In this document: positions 9,293 to 19,340 of the stretch, piece by piece
How the letters are laid out: each line of letters opens with the position of its first letter
Position numbering within the stretch: position 1 is the first letter of the stretch
Source: Saccoglossus kowalevskii
Lineage: Eukaryota > Hemichordata > Enteropneusta > Harrimaniidae
NCBI RefSeq assembly: GCF_000003605.2
Contig: NW_003124893.1
Span: forward strand, 883,566-926,061
Direction of reading: 5' to 3'
Length of the DNA: 42,496 nt
The notes under the pieces: model-generated
Databases searched by the model: none
The model's input: only the letters and a program-made list of their open reading frames with translations
What the model was told of the DNA's origin: nothing
Position numbers and translations under genes: made by a program

Positions 9293-10532
9293 CTGTTTGA
9301 TCATCCCCTTTGGCGGAAGCAAGTTTCTTTAGTGACCTGTTGGCGACAACGGCTCGCTGGATCATCTCGTCTGTCACAAATATAGTCGGTCTCACTGCAG
9401 TGTCTCCATTGCAGCAGTCTAGACTGCAGTTCGCATTGTGTGGTGTTTCAACCTTGTTCCGGGCACATTTTTGGTATCTGTATGCGGGTTTGTAAGATGA
9501 AGATAATTGGTTGGAATAGATAGAATATATTTTCGGTAAATCGTGAAAACGTCGGTATTGTCCGTGTGTCGGTCGGGAGTAAGTAGTCGATGCGGTCTGA
9601 AGACTCTCATTGTCGTCTGCGAATAGTTCTTCCTCCGACCAACAACAATCGCCTTGCTCATCGTCACTGAGGTCCTTAACAATTCCGTTATCGTCCGATT
9701 CGGCACCAACCTCGGTGTAATCCGGCGAATCTTGTAAATAGTCGGATGATATTCTGTCAATGCTAGTGGTGGAATTCGTTTTATCTGTCGATTCAATGGA
9801 CCAAAAATCTGAGTTGTACCCATCTTCATCGTCCGTTTCTGAACCGCCGCGGCGATGGGCTCGGTTCTCGCGGAACTGAATCACATTGGCCGCGGTTCTC
9901 GAAATTATTGGAGGGAACGTTGGTCTACGCCGTCTCTCCATTTTCTTAGCCTTTCGAGTCTTTTCCGCCCAGTCCTTGGCGCTCAAAAAATCTTTATCGC
10001 GTCTGGTTGTGGAAGCCTTTCCTTGATGTATCAAAATACTTGCACATACATCGTGTCCGAGTCTCAAAGCTTGCATGAGTGGAGTAACTCCGTTAAAATT
10101 AGGCATATCCACCGATAATGCATATTTTCGTAGGTAGTCGACCATAAACTTCACAGTAGCTGCGCTGCCAGACGTGACAGCGTGAAATAACGCTGTACAC
10201 CCGTTCATATCGGACTGATTCAAGTCCAAGTCACGGTAATCCAGTATACAACTGACGACCTTCTCTCTGCCATACAGACAGGCCCATGACAATGCGGTAC
10301 GCCCAACTATATCTGTCTTACTCGCGTCAGCACCTGCTTTCAGTAACATCTTCACGATTTTTAACTGGTTGTTCAAGTTTTCTATATAACATGCCCGAAT
10401 CAGTGCGGTCTGTCCACAGTCGTCTTCAGTTTCTGTTCCAACATCTGATTCTAAAAGCAGTCTTACCTGTCGAGGCCTTCCGACAGATACCGCTTTTAGT
10501 AGAACCAGATTATTAACTGCACTGCTCGACAT
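9293..10532 (-). CDS. Ankyrin-repeat protein, first coding exon (five ANK repeats)
   Basis: The exon encodes residues 1-413 of a 509-residue protein. Five ankyrin repeats span about residues 7-179, with clear consensus cores: QTALIRACYI, VKMLLKAGAD, GRTALSWACLYGRE, GCTALFHAVTSGS and GVTPLMQALRLGHD. A basic cluster KAKKMERRRR (about 194-203) could be a nuclear signal. A long acidic, Ser-rich and probably disordered region follows. The start is the ATG at 10530-10532 (MSSSAVNNLV, A at -3); the frame is open upstream only to a TTG. A TTTTGATTCTTTTCAG acceptor just 5' implies an upstream 5' UTR exon. The exon ends at donor ACAG|GTGGGT. ANK repeats bind proteins, so no reaction can be given. Repeat layout and total length recall the ANKRD34 and ANKRD33 groups, but no symbol is justified. 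Confidence 0.9.
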
Positions 10533-11602
10533 TATTGAATTTTTCTTCAGCTCCCTTCGCTGACTGAAAAGAATCAAAACCAATGTTGCACTATTCCAGC
10601 ATCGGTAGGGGAGACGAGATACTACTCAGAGTACGTCTGTCCTGTCGACGCTAGCACTGTATACTGGTGATGAGCGACTCGTTGAATCGGGCACTTCAAA
10701 TAATGAGATAGACAGTGGGCAATCAAAAGTCGTGTAGTTGTATGATAAGCGGCTGGTGCAATCATTGGTCAGCATGCCCGGCGAGCTAGTGAGTGACCTG
10801 TCCATCGATTTGTCTTACTAATTTATTGATCGACATACGGAGTTACTTAACGCTGACGTTCATTGTTGTTCTTGACCCTCCCACAGGGCAGATTGATCAC
10901 GCTGTCACGTTCTCGGACAATTGGGAATGTTCTACATTTAAATTAACATGATCGTGGCCATTGTCTGTTTTTTTTATTTTATTTAGAGACACATTAATTT
11001 AGGGGCCGTTAGCCTGTAATAAGACCGTTGCTACGTTTTTTCAGGTGCAGCTACGAACAAATCAAAACATTCCATCATCGGATTGAACTTTTTGCTTCAC
11101 AGATAATTGTGCCTTTAATTAAGCGTTATTAGTGTGCGTCCGTTACGCTAGTATACAAAACCATCGTTTCCATAGTGACGCCGATTAAGATAACTGTCAA
11201 TTACATGCCTTCGCCCATAATACCACTGATTATGAACACTATATAGAAAAGGACATATATATTTGTTTCCATCCTATCGTCTCAAGTTTGTCGATTGAAT
11301 TTTGCATTTTGTGGCTAAGTAAATACAGCATTTCATATTGATGCAAGGAAAACAATAATATGAGCCCTGGGATAGATGGCAAAAGAATAACGACTGTGAT
11401 TGAACAGTTATCACTAATAGGCAGGCTTGCCTGACGTGTCATGTGTTCGCTTGGAGCTTAGTGAGTAGAACATCGTGTACCACACCTTCTGTTACGTGCA
11501 GGTGGAGGTGAAAGAGGTGTACAACACGTGTGGCATGTTTCCTCGCCAGATGGAAGGGTAGTTTGCGTCACACGCCACATGACTGCTGCTCTAATGACTT
11601 AC
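10533..11602. other. 5' flank of the ankyrin gene
   Basis: It holds a likely splice acceptor just upstream of the ankyrin start (minus strand, about 10563-10578) and otherwise AT-rich sequence with no supportable gene. No TATA box or strong promoter motif was recognised. Confidence 0.4.
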
Positions 11603-11793
11603 GAGTGACACAATTGGTGAGCTGTCACATTCGCCAAGCTCGCAGGGGGCATTCTTTCCCCCCAAATAACTTGAAAACGACGTATACATCGAAACGGGAG
11701 TAATTGCACATAGATACAGTGGTAGACGATCTGTAGTGTTTAAACAGATGGATCTACCGGGAGATATGTAATCAGCCTGATCTGGAAAATATT
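11603..11793 (-). CDS. Candidate internal exon, unrecognised
   Basis: A 191-bp block is bounded on the minus strand by a pyrimidine-rich acceptor (CGATTTTGTTTCCAG) and a consensus donor (CACTC|GTAAGT). Exactly one frame is open across it. It encodes 63 residues beginning YFPDQADYISPGRSICLN and ending with a Cys pair region (CELGECDSSPIVSL). Nothing in it is recognised. It lies about 1 kb upstream of the ankyrin exon on the same strand. Its open frame does not match the phase needed to extend the ankyrin protein, so it is either a 5' UTR exon of that gene with a chance open frame or part of another gene. Splice signals are good; coding status is uncertain. Confidence 0.35.
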
Positions 11794-13256
11794 CTGGAAA
11801 CAAAATCGTATTTAACATTTATTTACGACAAAATTAATAATAAAATTTTGAAAATTTGAAGTGGATGAATTGATCAAACTAATTTTGCAATCCGAGTCTA
11901 GTTAAACTGAGCCGAATCACGCCGTTTATGATTGCAAGACGAGTGACAAGGAAAGCATGAAATATAGAATAAAATTGCAATAAAATGAATTGCCTAACAC
12001 GCAAATCAGTGGTGAATTGGCCAAAACAGCAATAAAAATCATTGAGTTCAACAAGATTGTTGCGTTTGTATCTGTCGATATTGGACGTTAATGACAGTCT
12101 AATTTTCAAAACTAAGTTTTACGTGAGTTAACGTATATCGACTTCTGGAATAAGTTACGTAACAGCAATTCCAGTAATATGCATGCCTTTCACCAACACT
12201 GACTCTCTCAAATCCATTTTTCTCAAGCCGCGTAATTGACACAGTCTTCGCATCTATTTTAGTTGCAACGATTCCAGATGCAGAAAATCTGATACAGGTG
12301 GTACGTGACTGGGCGTTTCTTTAACGGGAGGGTTGGGTGATTAGTTATCTTTTGGTCGCGTCGATTTCCAAATTTAAATAATGATATCACCGTGGATGTT
12401 ATCCCTAAAGTCTGGGTACAACAGATTTCCCGATTTTGGTATAAATTCAACAAGTTAACGAACCATATGAAGCAAACTACGAAGTGTTAACTGTCGCGTC
12501 TGAGTATCGCCATCTTAATGTTTGATATTATATTCTGAGTTGGCAGCAATATTTCAATAATCTGCATGGATCAGAGAGCACATAACGGAGGCACTGTTAA
12601 AACAAATATATATAAAACATATTTGTTTAGTTGTGTTTTTAAACCATAGCAAAATCGTAAACTTTTGATTGTTGGATGAACAACAATATGCGTAACGTTA
12701 CGAAATTATAAGCACTTCAACGCAAGAAATAATGATTAAAATGATACTGTCTGGAACTCAAATTCGGAGCTGTTCATCACTAGGACGACTACAGATGGGT
12801 ACAAGTGTTTGCGCCCTCATGTGTCACGTTTCAATCCGTCAAATTACAAACACCACACGGTTTAGGCAAAGTTTTACATATTTTTTTTTCACTCCTGCCA
12901 CACCTGCTTGGCAACGTTATAAAGATGTATGTACTATACCACTCAGTGCCTCCTCTCAGTTAACCCACGTAAACACATACCGTGCACAGATGTATCAATG
13001 CGATAATAGAATTAATTTCTTTGTTGAGGCGAGTGCTACAGATCTTCGGGACATTTTCAATGAAATATGTGTTGTTTGCATCTGTGTTTCCCGTAGCTTC
13101 AACACTGGATGATGCCAGCGTATACACCGGTTCTGATCTCGAACATGTCGAACACGTCGAATAACGCAACATTGCAAAATAACACATATATAATCTATAA
13201 TTCCTGTAATCACACAAATACCAGTAGTTTGAAGTTTTATCTCGTCAATATTCAAG
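11794..13256. other. AT-rich stretch without a recognisable gene
   Basis: Reading frames here are short and low-complexity. One CTCF-like half motif (GCGCCCTCATGTG) occurs near 12810. Nothing else could be supported. Confidence 0.4.
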
Positions 13257-13486
13257 TTGAATTGTGAGACATTTGTAAAAGATGTACACAAGGAGATTAT
13301 ATCTGAAATGAAAAAGACAAAAGCGGCAAACGACAAGATATATCGCGGCGAAATGTGGCAACGTAAAATGTCGATATTTAAAACTAAGCCAACTGTTGCC
13401 ATTGAGAGCGACCCAACGACCGACTGTCCATTGAAAGTGCATTACTTATATTGTAATTGTTTTTTCCCACTATTCGCATATGACAG

Positions 13487-13595
13487 ATGTCGTCAAATAT
13501 GTCGTCATGGAAACACACTGTTCATAAATGGCGGTCCAAACCCGTGCGTATACGATCTACCTATGAAACGAGACATGTCTGGTCTTTTTACCCAG
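13487..13595 (+). CDS. Candidate exon, unrecognised
   Basis: A pyrimidine-rich acceptor (TTGTTTTTTCCCACTATTCGCATATGACAG) is followed directly by an ATG. A weaker donor, CCCAG|GTGTTT, ends the block. From the ATG it reads MSSNMSSWKHTVHKWRSKPV and continues to WSFYPG; a second frame is also open. A hydrophilic open stretch just upstream (about 13260-13440, residues such as KDVHKEIISEMKKTKAAND) could be a preceding exon, but the spacer would be an intron of under 50 bp and it lacks a good acceptor. No homology is recognised. Confidence 0.25.
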
Positions 13596-13683
13596 GTGTT
13601 TATTTTATTCTTTCGTCTGACGTTGACATATCGCTAATTGTATGTGTAAATGTCAATATCCTACGTAAACACGTGTTAAAATA

Positions 13684-13727
13684 GACTGACCATGAAACGT
13701 CACTGTTTCGACGTTTCGTAGACAGTC
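13684..13727. repeat. Small imperfect inverted repeat (hairpin)
   Basis: GAAACGTC and GACGTTTC are exactly complementary around a 7- to 8-base loop, and outer arms GACTG and CAGTC also pair. No host gene or known RNA class is recognised. Confidence 0.5.
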
Positions 13728-14460
13728 AGTTATTATTCGTCGTAGGCGCAGATGTGAAGCACTTGCATGAAATAAACATGAAAAACTAAACTCGACAAAT
13801 CTTGACTACTCATCATTATATTTTAACTTCTACCTCATTGCAACCTATTTTGGGCAACTCCGACTAAACCCTAAACCGCACAGTAAATTTATTTACTGAA
13901 ATACAATTACAATGCAAAACAAAATACAAATTCATAGTGCAAACCGCGACAATATAGACAATTAAATAATAGGATAATGATAAAGCAGGACTTTCTTGCA
14001 ACTGTTTAGAAATTTAACAATTCTAATTTGGCGCAGAGCAAACTAAACTTATAAGGTTATAAAATTATAATATGATTCTCTTGTGTAATCTTATGGATTT
14101 TTTTCAACTATCCCTTTTCGCAGTCTGTGTTATAATATAGGTGGGGGACTCAGAGTTATACCATCAATTCTATTGACGGGGGGTTGGGTTCTGGAGATAC
14201 AAGTACAGAGAAAGAGAGAAACAACATCCACTTGACCGTATATTTGTGATGTGTCCTATATTGCTAAGAATGTATAAAGGAGTGGTGGGTTGTTTACATT
14301 ATTTGACATATAGCTTCCCCGGATGTTGAACTTGTCCCGTCTTAAATAAACAATGGAAGACTAATACCTATAGGGGTGGAGCAGTGGACCAAAGTGCGAC
14401 ACAACATCTACGAGACTTGTGTGACACGGAGTGATAGGCTGATTGACAAAGATTTGGAAC

Positions 14461-15275
14461 GTCGAGATACGATATATAAAAACTACGTAGTTACGGCGAC
14501 TGAGATACGATATATAAAAAACTACGTAGTTACGACGATCGAGATACGATATATAAAAAAACTACGTAGTTACGACGATCGAGATACAATATATAAAAAA
14601 CTACGTAGTTACGACGATCGAGATACGATATATAAAAAAAACTACGTAGTTACGGCGATCGAGATACGATATATAAAAAACTACGTAGTTACGACGATCG
14701 AGATACAATATATAAAAAACTACGTAGTTACGACGATCGAGATACGATATATAAAAACTACGTAGTTACGGCGATCGAGATACGATATATAAAAAAACTA
14801 CGTAGTTTCGACGATCGAGATACAATATATAAAAAACCACGTAGTGACGGCGACTGAGATACGATATATAAAACTACGTAGTTACGGCGATCGAGATACG
14901 ATATATAAAAAAACTACGTAGTTTCGACGATCGAGATACAATATATAAAAAACTACGTAGTTACGGCGACTGAGATACGATATATAAAAAACTACGTAGT
15001 TACGGCGACTGAGATACAATATATAAAAAACTACGTAGTTACGGCGACTGAGATACGATATATAAAAAAACTACGTAGTTACGACGATCGAGATACAATA
15101 TATAAAAAACTACGTAGTTACGACGATCGAGATACGATATATAAAAAACTACGTAGTTACGGCGACTGAGATACGATATATAAAAAACTACGTAGTTACG
15201 GCGACTGAGATACGATATATAAAAAACTACGTTGTTTCGGCGACTGAGATACGATATATAAAATACTACGTAGTT
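14461..15275. repeat. 39-bp minisatellite, about 20 copies, palindromic unit
   Basis: The consensus unit starts GAGATACGATATATAAAAAA, then CTACGTAGTTACG and either ACGATC or GCGACT; it is 38-41 bp, the variation coming from the A-run. Nineteen or so of the units keep the perfect palindrome ACTACGTAGT, and many also contain CGATCG and ATATAT. Because 39 is divisible by three and the unit lacks stops in some frames, long reading frames appear on both strands (repeats like NYVVTTIEIRYIK and YLSRRNYVVFYIS); these are by-products, not genes. Variant order is not random (see findings). Confidence 0.97.
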
Positions 15276-17489
15276 TTGCTTTTTTTGTTTCTTCATTTGA
15301 AAACGATTCTGGCTGAGGTAGTAAGATGAATAGAGATTGTCTAATCGTTGGCGTTGTGTGTGGAAATCAATGTGAGCGAAAAATCCACATTTACTTCGAA
15401 TGAAACGCAATAGTGTTCATCCTTGCAAGCTATCGATGTGTTAACAGTTGACGGAGTCGTGACTGGTCGAGTGATTATCCTTCTTGTGGCGTATATGGCA
15501 CGGAATTCACAGAAAATGACAGAGATTCAAAAAAAATGTCAAGAGTTAAGGCGTTAGACGGCAAGTGAATTGAATAGTGCTTTCGGTAACCATGATATCG
15601 CGTAATGAGATATCCACGAATCACTCGCAAAGTACTGTTCCCCTCTCAGCACAACGAAATATCACACATAGTCATTCATTTATAATATACTCAAGATAGA
15701 GAGACGACGTATTGAGGCACTATTAGCAAAATGTTGACAACGTTTGAATTGGCAAATATGTGATTAACTTGTATATGTCGAAAGCAAATAGTATGAACGA
15801 GTTCGGCGTTAGAGTGTTAACAAATACCTTAAACGATTTGCTTTCAATTATGAGTCCCCTTCAAATAACTCGATAAATCATACCAGTTCTATCTTTATTT
15901 ACCCACCGGTATTAAACAGCTCCAGGTATATTTTGACAGCATATCAACTTGAGAAGGGGTACATTTGGGGTGGGGTAATTCGAATCATTTGTCGTGATGA
16001 TTGCCCTTCCCCGTTTGTGAACAATCTTTTCATTTTTTTTTTTGCTTTCTCAGCTGAATTGTCGTGTACATTTGTCGTATATCACGGCCAGGGATTGATA
16101 TATTAGAGAATTGTCGAGAATTGACTCGACATCTTTGGGTCAACGTACATTCATATATTAGTGACAACACTCTCCATAATAGGAATTCTCCGATCGATTT
16201 GTTTTTGCGTTTTGGGGTTAGACTTATAAACTGTGCATTTTCATTTTTGGAATTAATTTTAGAACAAAAAATCATGTTCAAATGCAAATGCAACAATATT
16301 AAATGTAATGCAGTAAGCGATTAAATTATTAAAAAATAAAATAAAATAGAATAAAACTAAATATACGCTAATGACAATAATTCTAAGGATACAATTTATG
16401 CTTTCAAATAATGCGTATGGCCGTGAGCCTCTGCCATACAACGCACATAGATTTTCTCTCGACAAACCATACACAGGTTGGTCAATAAAATACTCCATAC
16501 AAAAGAACGACGTGCATTTGAAAACATAATACAAGTACTTTAATCTCCCATCAGATAAATAGCAACCCAAAAATACAGAAAACCACTCCCCCATGGCAAC
16601 AAAACCCGATCTCTGCTTGGAATAATGCAACCGGGTTTACGGGGATTAATTTTATTTCATTCAAGAAGTCAAAACAAACACACGACATATTGTAAAGAGT
16701 ACATTGTGTGAGTATTTACCCACTGGCAAGCCTTACTCAATTTGACCACGTTCTTGCACAGTACGTGGCGGTCTTATGTCAGTTTCCGTTTCAACGTTTC
16801 ATACTATCACCCAGGGAAGCGTGGGGATGCTAAATGTGGTTCACAAGCATGTCAGTCTGTCGCAGATTCCGAACCAAGTTGAACAAGTATCATTTGGTTA
16901 CAGACTTAAATGTAGCACACTGACCTAACAATAACAATAAACTCCACTTTCGTCTCCAAGTTCAACATGAAATCCAACCCTCATTCCTAAGGGTAAGTAG
17001 AACTGTTGGCAAGCTTCGACATGCAAAAATGCGTTGGGGTCATTTAAACTTGATTTTTAAGTCACGTTAACAGTCCGACGCTTCGTATCACAATGCAAAC
17101 CGTGCAAGATTCAAGTTTGAGATGTTCGATAAAAACAGCAACAACATCCTCTTCGGCCAGCGAAGTGTAGCGTTGTTACTAAAAATACACTCTTGCATTC
17201 ATAGCTGAAATATAATTCACGTCGTCAATTCATGTCAAATATAATAATTTACAATCACACAGACTTGCAATGGAATGCAAATATGCAAGTTGCACCCCTG
17301 TGTGCATCTGCATATTGTCAGTATGTTCTTCAAATAACTACAAATCCGAGACAACTATTACAAATATCCGTAGTTCAAGATTTACAAAATACTGTGGTAG
17401 ACACTCAGTGGTGTACCGACACACATACAATGGTTCATTGGTTCCAGTGTCACCCTCTGTGTCGTCGACGTATACGTCTCTTGACGTTT
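15276..17489. other. Stretch without a recognisable gene
   Basis: AT-rich, with a G-rich run near 15955-15980 and an A-rich run around 16325-16365. Open frames on the minus strand near 16.3-16.6 kb start with non-ATG codons and show no known domain. Confidence 0.4.
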
Positions 17490-17495
17490 TTTATT
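17490..17495 (-). terminator. Candidate poly(A) signal for the 18027-18986 gene
   Basis: AATAAA on the minus strand about 530 bp beyond the stop codon of the unrecognised basic protein. It is the nearest full hexamer noticed downstream. Confidence 0.25.
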
Positions 17496-18026
17496 AAGCA
17501 GTAGCTGCATATATGGGTTGAGGTACCGTGCAGTATCTCAGTCAATATGCAAGCAATTATTGAACGTGAGCGTTCGTAGAAATGTGTATTATGGAGAAAC
17601 GGAACGAAGTTTAAACTTCACGTCGGTAGGTTCTAGCATGGTGCATTGAGTGAAAGTAACATACGTTAATGCGTTCATTACTACCTTTAAAGAGGCCATG
17701 CGTAAATAAGTGTAAATACACTAACAATTACAAGACACAAAGTCGGATAAAAAGTGCAAATATTGAACACTTCAAAGAATATACTTCGAATAGAATATGT
17801 AGACGTCATTATTCAGAATGATTTGCCAGGACTGAACATCGATCTTGAGACAGCTAGCATGGATTATCGATTTAAAGTTGTATCCAGTTGTAAACCTGCT
17901 AAAAATAGTGTGACGAGATATTCTGTTTAAATTCTGCTAATTGCAATTATTGATTTTCCGTCTTTAACTATCGCGTTTTGTTGCACTTCAATACAACTAC
18001 TGTTACAATAACAACTGAATTGACTG

Positions 18027-18986
18027 TTACGTAAGATAAAACTCGTCGGTGTCTGCCTTATCCCGTGAATGTTTATGTTTCCATTTTTTCAAAAACTTAT
18101 TGCCACGGAGAAACCCCGAAACAACAGCACTGACAGTAAGCACTTGGTTATTGCGAGAAACATGCAGACGGGAAAGGGAATTAGTCAGCTGTGTGAACCG
18201 TGCGTCGTCTTGAGGCTTGAGGGAAGTAATGCTCGGTGGCGTCAGTTGTCGTCGTCTTTTTCTAATTCTGTGACTAGTCTCGTTCGTCACTGTTATCCTC
18301 GGCAAATTTTCGGAAATAGTCGATTTTTCGCGAGCTTTTCCCTCACGTACATGTTTTCCGTTTTTCTCGTCGGACTTTTCCTCCGATTCTTGGTCCGTTT
18401 TATTGTCATCTATTTTTGAAACATGGTTGTTGGTGTGATTACCAATACCAGGAAATTGCATTGGTTTCCTAGACCGAAATCTGGGTGTCAGATCGGGCGT
18501 GCTGGCATCGTTCCTCGCAGATCTGGGAATCTTTGGCAAGGACAATTCTGCTGAATTCAAGTCCTTCTTCCCAGACTCAGTTCGCGGAGAATCTCCCAAG
18601 TTCTCGTTTTGGTGTTTCTTTGGTCCGAGTTGGTTTAACTGAACGGCACGTCGCGAATGTTCTTTTGTCCACGCGTCTTGTTTTCTCTCCATGCGATTGA
18701 CGAACGAGTTTTGTTGTTGAGCCAAAAATGTGGCCGTCCTCTTCTGGGCTTGCTCTAATCCCGAAACTTTCATATCTAAAAGTCTATCCTGACCTCCGTT
18801 GTCGTGCAGTAAAATCCGACCAACTTTGCTCTTCCCTGGTAGCCATTTTCGATACTTCTGACTTTCCGCAGTGCGCGCTGTCTGACCCGCGAAGACAGTC
18901 GCTAAGGTATCGATGAGCGGCTTCGCAGAACGTTCTTCAGAGAAAGTCAGTTTACTTTGGTTCTTTCTCTTTGGCATAGTGGTTTG
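18027..18986 (-). CDS. Unrecognised basic, mostly disordered protein, main exon
   Basis: The exon encodes MPKRKNQSKLTFSEERSAKP through to TDEFYLT (316 residues from the ATG at 18975-18977, A at -3). It is rich in Lys, Arg, Ser and Asn. A probable helix lies at about residues 65-115 (EQAQKRTATFLAQQQNSFVN region). There is a Pro/Ser-rich middle, an acidic-basic run (DQESEEKSDEKNG), and a C-terminal hydrophobic patch TVSAVVSGFLRG followed by KKWKHKH. No catalytic motif, signal peptide or membrane segment was seen. Base composition is clearly more GC-rich than its surroundings and the frame is long for this region, which argues for real coding. An acceptor-like CATCAG at 18987-18992 lets it join an in-frame upstream exon (19131-19340). 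Function unknown; a nuclear or cytoskeletal role is only a guess from composition. Confidence 0.72.
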   Translation of the reverse strand, partial: QTTMPKRKNQSKLTFSEERSAKPLIDTLATVFAGQTARTAESQKYRKWLPGKSKVGRILLHDNGGQDRLLDMKVSGLEQAQKRTATFLAQQQNSFVNRMERKQDAWTKEHSRRAVQLNQLGPKKHQNENLGDSPRTESGKKDLNSAELSLPKIPRSARNDASTPDLTPRFRSRKPMQFPGIGNHTNNHVSKIDDNKTDQESEEKSDEKNGKHVREGKAREKSTISENLPRITVTNETSHRIRKRRRQLTPPSITSLKPQDDARFTQLTNSLSRLHVSRNNQVLTVSAVVSGFLRGNKFLKKWKHKHSRDKADTDEFYLT

Positions 18987-19130
18987 CTGATGTCCAACTG
19001 TTGTGGTCCTAGTACACGTGAAATGAAGGGCGTCTCAGTCGCCGCGAGTCTGCCTAACAACACGCGTGTTCAGTAATTTAGCATTCCTTTGAATAGCTTA
19101 CCGGTCCATGTTGAGTGCCTAAATGTTTAC

Positions 19131-19340
19131 CCAGCATTCACACTGTAGAAAGCGTCGATAATTGACCCATAGATGCTTTCGATTCAATCCGAAGAAAGAA
19201 TTGTCGTTCCCCTCTGTAGAAGCTTCAAAACGTGCGACGTAGCCGGCACCAGACGATTGAGTTGCGTCGTCAAGTAAAAACCACGACGAGAAAAGCGGTA
19301 TTAATTTACTGAATGTCGCGGCGTCTTTACAACTGCTCAT
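19131..19340 (-). CDS. Probable first coding exon of the 18027-18986 gene
   Basis: From the ATG at 19338-19340 (A at -3) the minus strand reads MSSCKDAATFSKLIPLFSSW and continues through FFGLNRKHLWVNYRRFLQCECW. It then reaches a donor (TGCTGG|GTAAAC) in phase 0. Splicing to the acceptor ACATCAG|CAAACC gives ...CECW-QTT-MPKRK in frame across a 144-bp intron, for 389 residues in all. A competing stronger donor (GACCG|GTAAGC, exon end 19102) lies 29 bp further; using it would leave a 73-residue uORF instead. The acceptor's pyrimidine tract is poor. The two options cannot be separated from sequence alone. Confidence 0.4.

Noticed and set aside
12995-13402. 135-residue minus-strand frame with hydrophobic stretches
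   Set aside because: It reads through an acceptor-like pyrimidine tract (TTTTTCATTTCAG), opposes the candidate plus exon, and resembles nothing known.
14376-14765. 129-residue plus-strand frame of NYVVTTIEIRYIK-type repeats
   Set aside because: It is only the translation of the 39-bp minisatellite; the opposite strand is equally open, and there is no start or splice context.
15039-15410. 123-residue minus-strand frame of YLSRRNYVVFYIS-type repeats
   Set aside because: Shadow of the same minisatellite.
16259-16630. 123-residue minus-strand frame
   Set aside because: Non-ATG start and a low-complexity hydrophobic C-terminal half produced by an A-rich tract on the plus strand.
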